Positions 6,138 to 9,826 of a DNA stretch of 9,826 nt are shown here, piece by piece. Both the position numbers and the translations under genes were made by a program. Origin of the DNA: an uncultured Eggerthellaceae bacterium (GTDB taxonomy: Bacteria > Actinomycetota > Coriobacteriia > Coriobacteriales > Eggerthellaceae); assembly GCA_946626265.1 (NCBI GenBank), contig CAMOUE010000070.1, positions 1-9,826 of the forward strand, read 5' to 3'. The notes beneath the pieces were generated by a model. The model did no database searches. It was not told where the DNA came from and saw nothing but the letters and a program-made list of their open reading frames with translations. Within the stretch, counting starts at the first letter, position 1, and every line of letters begins with the position of its first letter.

Positions 6138-6143
6138 GGAGCC

Positions 6144-6800
6144 ATGGCGCGTTGCAAAGGCATATTGTTCGACAACGACGGAACCCTCGTCGACACGCAC
6201 GATCTCCTGCTCGTGAGTTTCAGGCATTGCACGGAGCAGGTCCTCGGGCGCACGTATCCCGACGACGTGCTGCTGCATGGCGTCGGCACGCCCCTCGCCG
6301 AGCAGATGTGGGATTTCACGGACGACCCCGAGACGCAGCAAGAACTGCTGCGCGTCTATCGCGAGTACAACCACAAGATACACGACGAGATGATCAAGGC
6401 GTTTCCCGACGTGCCGGACGGGTTGGCCGCATTGCGCGAACGCGGGCATGCGCTCGGCGTCGTCACCGCCAAGATGCGCTGGCTCGCTTGGCGCGGCCTC
6501 GAGATAACGAACCTCGCCCCGTATTTCTCGTGCTGCATCGGCGCGGACGACTGCGAGCTGCACAAACCTCACCCCGACCCGATCATCATGGGCTGCGAGC
6601 GCCTCGGCCTCGATCCGGGCGCGTGCCTGTACGTGGGGGACAGCCCCTACGATATCCAGGCGGGAAATGCGGCAGGCTGTATGACGGCTGCCGTGTTGTG
6701 GGGGATGTTCGGCGAAGGCGTGTTGCGCGACCAGAAGCCGACGTTTGTCTGCAACGACTTCGACGAGTTGGTCGAGGCGGTGGATTCCATCTCCGATTAG
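6144..6800 (+). CDS. HAD-family phosphatase, PpaX/Gph-like
   Basis: This 218-aa haloacid-dehalogenase hydrolase has all four motifs: D10-N-D12-G-T14 (nucleophile and acid), T108 in VVTAK, K141 in HKPHPDP, and G165-D166 with D170 in VGDSPYDIQAG. Between motifs I and II is a helical cap of subtype C1. The cap sequence YREYNHKIHDEMIKAFPDVPDGLAAL is like that of pyrophosphatase PpaX, and the length fits that group; phosphoglycolate phosphatase is the close alternative. Asn11, where Leu or Phe is most common, is tolerated in the family. It is transcribed alone and divergently from the methyltransferase. It probably has a general housekeeping role in removing phosphate or pyrophosphate rather than a role in the neighbouring redox genes. 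Confidence 0.9.
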   Translation: MARCKGILFDNDGTLVDTHDLLLVSFRHCTEQVLGRTYPDDVLLHGVGTPLAEQMWDFTDDPETQQELLRVYREYNHKIHDEMIKAFPDVPDGLAALRERGHALGVVTAKMRWLAWRGLEITNLAPYFSCCIGADDCELHKPHPDPIIMGCERLGLDPGACLYVGDSPYDIQAGNAAGCMTAAVLWGMFGEGVLRDQKPTFVCNDFDELVEAVDSISD

Positions 6801-6817
6801 CGCCCATGCGTTGAGCG

Positions 6818-6854
6818 CGGAAAGTGGGGCGCCCCGCTCGCCCTCTTCCGTTTT
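6818..6854 (+). terminator. Possible intrinsic terminator after the phosphatase gene
   Basis: CGGAA (6818-6822) pairs with TTCCG (6846-6850) around the 10-nt palindrome GGGGCGCCCC (6826-6835), and TTTT follows. The stem is interrupted, so strength is uncertain, but the place between two transcription units is right. Confidence 0.4.
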
Positions 6855-6890
6855 CGTCGCCTTGCATGATGGACATCCCGTGATGCGCTC

Positions 6891-6919
6891 TTGAAAAAAA
6901 CGAACAAATGAACGATAAT
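6891..6919 (+). promoter_or_regulatory. Sigma-70-type promoter for the coiled-coil/membrane protein pair
   Basis: TTGAAA (6891-6896) and GATAAT (6914-6919) are separated by exactly 17 nt, in a locally A/T-rich stretch that contrasts with the GC-rich surroundings. The expected RNA start near 6926 gives a leader of about 40 nt before the ATG at 6967. No strong ribosome-binding site is seen in that leader. Confidence 0.65.
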
Positions 6920-6966
6920 CACAGCAATCAAATCGTTCGGTAAATCGAAGCAGAAACGTAGCAGCC

Positions 6967-7545
6967 ATGGATATCAGCTTGAAGAAACTCAATCGTGCGG
7001 AGCTTTTGCAACTGCTCGCCCAGACTTCCGAGGACAAGGATGCCCTGGTCGCCGAGAACGCGGAACTGCGCGAGGAGCTGAAGCACCGTCTGCCTTTATC
7101 GAAGACGGCGAACAGGGTCGGCTCCATCGCGGAAGCCGCGCTGGAGGTCAACGGCTTTTTCGAGTCGGCGCAGAATGCCGCCAACGACTACCTCCGCGAG
7201 ATCAAGCGCCTGCGCGATCAGGCGGCCCGCCAGCAGCTTGACGGGGCGCAGTCCGCTCCTTCCACGCGCGAGGCTCAACAGGCGGCGAACGCCATCATCG
7301 CGCGCGCCAACGCGCAGGCGCAGGCGATTCTCGCGGATGCGCGCGAGCAGTCGAACCGCATCATCGACGACGCCAACGCCCAGGCAAACGCAATCGTGGC
7401 GCGGGCGAACCGCCATGCCGACGCCTACGTCGAATCGGCCCGGTCGCAAGTCGGCGCGAGGTCGGCCGAGAAGCAGCCCGCGGGTGGCGCGTCTCGTCGC
7501 GGTTATCATGCGAAGCAGCGCGTGGGAGGCGGTGCGCGGCGATGA
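6967..7545 (+). CDS. Coiled-coil protein with DivIVA/ATP-synthase-b-like helical repeats
   Basis: This 192-aa soluble protein opens with MDISLKKLNRAELLQLLAQT, followed by a heptad-rich helix (residues about 21-40), a conserved-looking segment GSIAEAALEVNGFFESAQ (52-69), and a long Ala-rich helix (about 101-160). Within that helix an 11-residue-like pattern recurs (IIARANAQAQA, ILADAREQSNR, IIDDANAQANA, IVARANRHADA). The tail is basic and glycine-rich. Proteins of this design occur in gut Firmicutes and Actinobacteria, from memory often mislabelled as DNA repair proteins, and similar helices occur in DivIVA and ATP synthase b. Its function is unknown; a scaffold role at the membrane is plausible. 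The stop overlaps the start of the next gene (ATGA), so the two products are made together and probably interact. Confidence 0.8.
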   Translation: MDISLKKLNRAELLQLLAQTSEDKDALVAENAELREELKHRLPLSKTANRVGSIAEAALEVNGFFESAQNAANDYLREIKRLRDQAARQQLDGAQSAPSTREAQQAANAIIARANAQAQAILADAREQSNRIIDDANAQANAIVARANRHADAYVESARSQVGARSAEKQPAGGASRRGYHAKQRVGGGARR

Positions 7546-7895
7546 CTCCCGACGACATGCGAGCTTCGGCTCTCGGCGGCACGCGGGCTGCGATTCCCGG
7601 CGACGCGCGAGCAACGATTCCGGGCGACGCGCGAACTAAGGCTCCTGCCGCTGCACGCTCTCAAGCAGGTGCAAGACGGTCGAATGACCTGGCTGCCATA
7701 GCGCGCGCGGCGCAGATTGCGCGCGTGCGGGCCCGGTACGGTTTCACGACGGCCGATTACCGGCGCGAGCTTCGCCGAACGATGCGCGTGCGCGCGGTGC
7801 GGAGATTTTTCCTCACGCTGCTCTTTTTCATAATCGCACTCGTCGCCGCCTACGTGGCGCTTCGCTCGGCAGGCATCGTCAACTCCCTCCTCTAG
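7542..7895 (+). CDS. Small membrane protein with N-terminal 8-residue repeats
   Basis: This 117-aa product starts in a 4-nt ATGA overlap with the coiled-coil gene; GGGAGG (7523-7528) is the nearest ribosome-binding site. Residues 2-41 are repeats of a pattern like xPGDxRAx (IPGDARAT, IPGDARTK). Residues about 42-88 are basic and helical (IARAAQIARVRARYGF; RRELRRTMRVRAVRR). Residues about 89-107 form one membrane helix (FFLTLLFFIIALVAAYVAL), and ten residues follow. The Arg-rich side predicts a cytoplasmic N-terminus. No catalytic motif is present. In other bacteria the comparable position can hold a signal peptidase (recalled, not checked). The protein here ends just after the membrane helix, so it would lack that enzyme's catalytic domain. 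Function unknown. Confidence 0.72.
   Translation: MTPDDMRASALGGTRAAIPGDARATIPGDARTKAPAAARSQAGARRSNDLAAIARAAQIARVRARYGFTTADYRRELRRTMRVRAVRRFFLTLLFFIIALVAAYVALRSAGIVNSLL
7543..7638 (+). repeat. 24-bp in-frame tandem repeat, four copies
   Basis: Units begin at 7543, 7567, 7591 and 7615. The last two differ at only a few of 24 positions; the first two are more diverged (about two thirds identical to the third). Each unit is 8 codons, giving the repeated xPGDxRAx pattern. Confidence 0.75.
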
Positions 7896-7985
7896 GCCGC
7901 CGTCCCGCGTGCATTCGTTTTACAATAGCGAAGACGAAGCGCGTCAAGCTGGCGCGTATGGCACGGAGACGAGAAGGGGGAATCC
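7896..7985 (+). promoter_or_regulatory. Leader region of the second molybdoenzyme gene with weak -10 candidate
   Basis: This 90-bp gap holds TTTTACAAT, with TACAAT at 7921-7926 as possible -10, but no recognisable -35. RNA starting near 7933 would have a leader of about 50 nt ending in AGAAGGGGGA. Regulation by an activator would fit a poor -35, but no binding site is recognised. Confidence 0.3.
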
Positions 7986-9826
7986 ATGTCTGAGGAGAAG
8001 TGGGTTTGCACGGCTTGCCCCGGATGGGGCGATCACGAGTTCTGCGCGATCAAGACCGTCGTGAAGGACGGCGAGATCGTGCGCACGGAAGCCGTCGACT
8101 ACACGGGCGCCGAGGCGGGCGAGGGGCATTGCTGCCAGAAGGGCATCGCGTCCTGGCGCCAAGTCTATGCGGAGGACCGCCTGCTCTATCCGCTCAAGCG
8201 CGCCGGCGAGCGCGGCGAGGGCAAGTGGGAGCGCATATCGTGGGACCAGGCGTTCGAGGAAATCGGCGCGAAGCTGCTCGAGTTGCGCGAGAAGCACGGT
8301 CCCGAGACCGTCGCGTTTTGGAACATCACGACCTCGCTTCCGCCTTCGCAGGGCCTCGACACGCTGCTCGGCAACCGCCTGTGCGGCCTATGGGGAGGCA
8401 CCGATCCGCTGAACGCATACGGCCTCGACAACGGTCCGTACTACGCGTCGTATTTTGACTTGGGCGATTTCTACAAGTACATGATGATCGACCCCGTCAA
8501 GTTCGATGGCACGACCTACCTCATCATCTGGGGCGGCAATCCCGTCGAGAATCAGCAGCGCGTGGCGAAGCATATCGTCGAGGCGAAGTCGCGCGGCGCG
8601 AAGATCGTCGACGTGGGACTGCTGTTCGACGCGTCGGCCGGTTACGCCGACTGGTTCATCCCGGTCAAGCCTGGCAGCGATGCGGCGCTTGCGCTCTGCA
8701 TGGCACGCCAGATCGTCGAACGCGAGGAATACGATCGCGCGTTCATGACGAAGTACACGGTCGCCCCGCTGCTCGTCGACGTCGAGACCGGCAAGTTCGT
8801 CGAGAACGAGGGCTGGTTCTATTACTGGGACGAAGAAACCGCGCAGATGAAACCGACCGCCCAGGGCGCCGAGGAATACGAGGGAACACCGGCCTTCGAA
8901 GGCGCCTACGAGCTGGACGGGCGCACGTACAAGCCTGCTTTCCAGATGCTGAAGGACCACTTGGCCACGTACACGCCCGAGTACCAGGAAACCATCACGG
9001 GCGTGCCTGCTGCCGATGCGGTCAAGCTCGGCGAGGAGTACTCGGCCCATCGCCCCGCATTCATCGTGGGCGCGCTCGGCATCCGCTACCAGAACCAGGG
9101 CGATGCATACCGTGCTTTCTACCTGCTCGGCATGCTCACGGGTAACCTGGGACATCCGAACGGCGGCGTGACCAGTGAAATCCAACCGTGCGGTTGGCCG
9201 CTCGGTTTCAACAACCCGTCCATCATCTATCCGAACGGCAAGGATGCCGACAAGACCGTGTTCGTGAAGAACGGCGACTTCTTCGAAGACGCCAAGCAGG
9301 GCAAGTACAAGGCCTTCATCAAGGTCGCGGGCAACCCCGTGCACAACTGCCCGAACCGCAGCCGCTGGATCGAGGACACGTTCCCCAACATGGAGCTCGT
9401 CGTCGACGTGGACGTGTGGATGACCGACACGGGCGAGTACTCCGACTACGTGCTGCCCGCCGCGATGCCGTTCGAGCGCGAGGAGCTCATCGCCGCTGCG
9501 CAGTACAACCACGTGGTACTGCAGCAGCCGGCCGTCGAGCCGCGCGGCGAATGCAAGGACCCGTCGTTCATCTACGGCGGCATCGCCGAAAGCATCGGGC
9601 TGGGCGAGTACTTCAAGAAGGAAGACGGCACGCCCATGATGGCGGCCGACTGGATCCGCATGCGTCTGAACTCGCCGCAGCCGTTCTTGGCCAACATCGA
9701 CCCGCCGCTGACCTACGAGCGGCTGGCCGAGGAGAAGATCATCCGCGCGGCCGTGCCGCCCATCCCGTGGGATCCGTTCTTCGGCATGAAGTTCCCCACG
9801 CAGACGGGGCACATGGAGTTCTACTC
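7986..9826 (+). CDS. Molybdopterin-dependent oxidoreductase (DMSO reductase family), N-terminal 613 codons
   Basis: The frame is open from the ATG at 7986 to the end of the window and continues outside it. AAGGGGGA lies 5 nt before the start. There is no Tat signal (no RR motif or hydrophobic leader), so the enzyme is cytoplasmic or exported by a partner. Residues 8-53 hold the Fe-S motif C8-x2-C11-x8-C20 and, after a gap, C49-C50-Q-K-G; the usual spacing between the second and third Cys is shorter. The molybdopterin domain follows (KWERISWDQAFEEIGAKL; LIIWGGNPVENQQ; PGSDAALALCMARQI; GNLGHPNGGVTSE). Asp148 in GLDNGP aligns by eye with the Mo-ligand position. Residues about 450-500 (VAGNPVHNCPNRSRW; YSDYVLPAAMPFERE) match the third domain, and TQTGHMEF marks the start of the C-terminal domain. 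It is a paralogue of the enzyme at the left edge. Substrate unknown. Confidence 0.93.
   Translation, partial: MSEEKWVCTACPGWGDHEFCAIKTVVKDGEIVRTEAVDYTGAEAGEGHCCQKGIASWRQVYAEDRLLYPLKRAGERGEGKWERISWDQAFEEIGAKLLELREKHGPETVAFWNITTSLPPSQGLDTLLGNRLCGLWGGTDPLNAYGLDNGPYYASYFDLGDFYKYMMIDPVKFDGTTYLIIWGGNPVENQQRVAKHIVEAKSRGAKIVDVGLLFDASAGYADWFIPVKPGSDAALALCMARQIVEREEYDRAFMTKYTVAPLLVDVETGKFVENEGWFYYWDEETAQMKPTAQGAEEYEGTPAFEGAYELDGRTYKPAFQMLKDHLATYTPEYQETITGVPAADAVKLGEEYSAHRPAFIVGALGIRYQNQGDAYRAFYLLGMLTGNLGHPNGGVTSEIQPCGWPLGFNNPSIIYPNGKDADKTVFVKNGDFFEDAKQGKYKAFIKVAGNPVHNCPNRSRWIEDTFPNMELVVDVDVWMTDTGEYSDYVLPAAMPFEREELIAAAQYNHVVLQQPAVEPRGECKDPSFIYGGIAESIGLGEYFKKEDGTPMMAADWIRMRLNSPQPFLANIDPPLTYERLAEEKIIRAAVPPIPWDPFFGMKFPTQTGHMEFY

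Noticed and set aside
6048..7184. 378-aa open frame on the - strand
   Set aside because: It crosses the HAD phosphatase gene, the terminator-like hairpin and the start of the coiled-coil gene on the opposite strand; no family features.
7543..7638. CRISPR-like array
   Set aside because: The repeats are directly adjacent with no spacers, diverged and in frame within a coding sequence.
8388..9812. 474-aa open frame on the - strand
   Set aside because: It mirrors the second molybdoenzyme gene and has the His/Arg/Val-rich composition typical of an antisense shadow frame.

Overview
The window looks like chromosomal DNA from a high-GC, anaerobic gut actinobacterium of the Coriobacteriia, most likely Eggerthellaceae (Eggerthella, Gordonibacter, Adlercreutzia or Slackia type). 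This rests on the G/C-ending codons, two different DMSO-reductase-family molybdoenzymes within 10 kb, a small polyferredoxin, an ApbE flavin transferase, a UroD-type methyltransferase and an associated LysR regulator. The assignment comes from gene content and family knowledge; no database search was run.

Region 1 (1-3611, + strand) is a redox cluster. It holds the C-terminal part of a molybdopterin oxidoreductase, a 119-aa two-cluster ferredoxin whose start overlaps the oxidoreductase stop, a soluble 183-aa protein of unknown function, a 71-aa lysine-rich single-pass membrane protein, a 94-aa protein ending in a 9-residue tandem repeat, and an ApbE-like FMN transferase without a signal peptide. 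No NrfD/DmsC-type membrane anchor is present, so the molybdoenzyme here looks soluble or unconventionally attached. A hairpin lies before the 183-aa gene, and a -10-like element at its stop codon could start a second transcript for the last three genes.

Region 2 (3612-3812) is the gap between converging genes. It is almost filled by a 183-bp element with perfect 36-bp inverted ends and further palindromes inside.

Region 3 (3813-6023, - strand) encodes a UroD/MtaA-superfamily methyltransferase followed by a LysR regulator. The methyltransferase resembles those used in corrinoid-dependent demethylation but lacks the usual Zn-binding Cys pattern. Divergent from it, at 6144-6800 (+), is a PpaX-like HAD phosphatase whose -10 box sits so close to its ATG that the mRNA is probably leaderless.

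Region 4 (6800-7895, + strand) has a terminator-like hairpin, a good sigma-70-type promoter, a coiled-coil protein and, overlapping it by 4 nt, a small membrane protein whose N-terminus is built from a 24-bp tandem repeat.

Region 5 (7986-9826, + strand) is the N-terminal 613 codons of a second molybdopterin oxidoreductase, without a Tat signal and running off the window. Its Fe-S motif has unusual spacing, and an Asp sits where the Mo ligand is expected.

A working hypothesis, by inference only, is a neighbourhood for reductive or demethylating metabolism of small aromatic or methoxylated substrates: methyltransferase plus LysR plus soluble Mo reductases fed by a small ferredoxin. The substrates cannot be read from the sequence.
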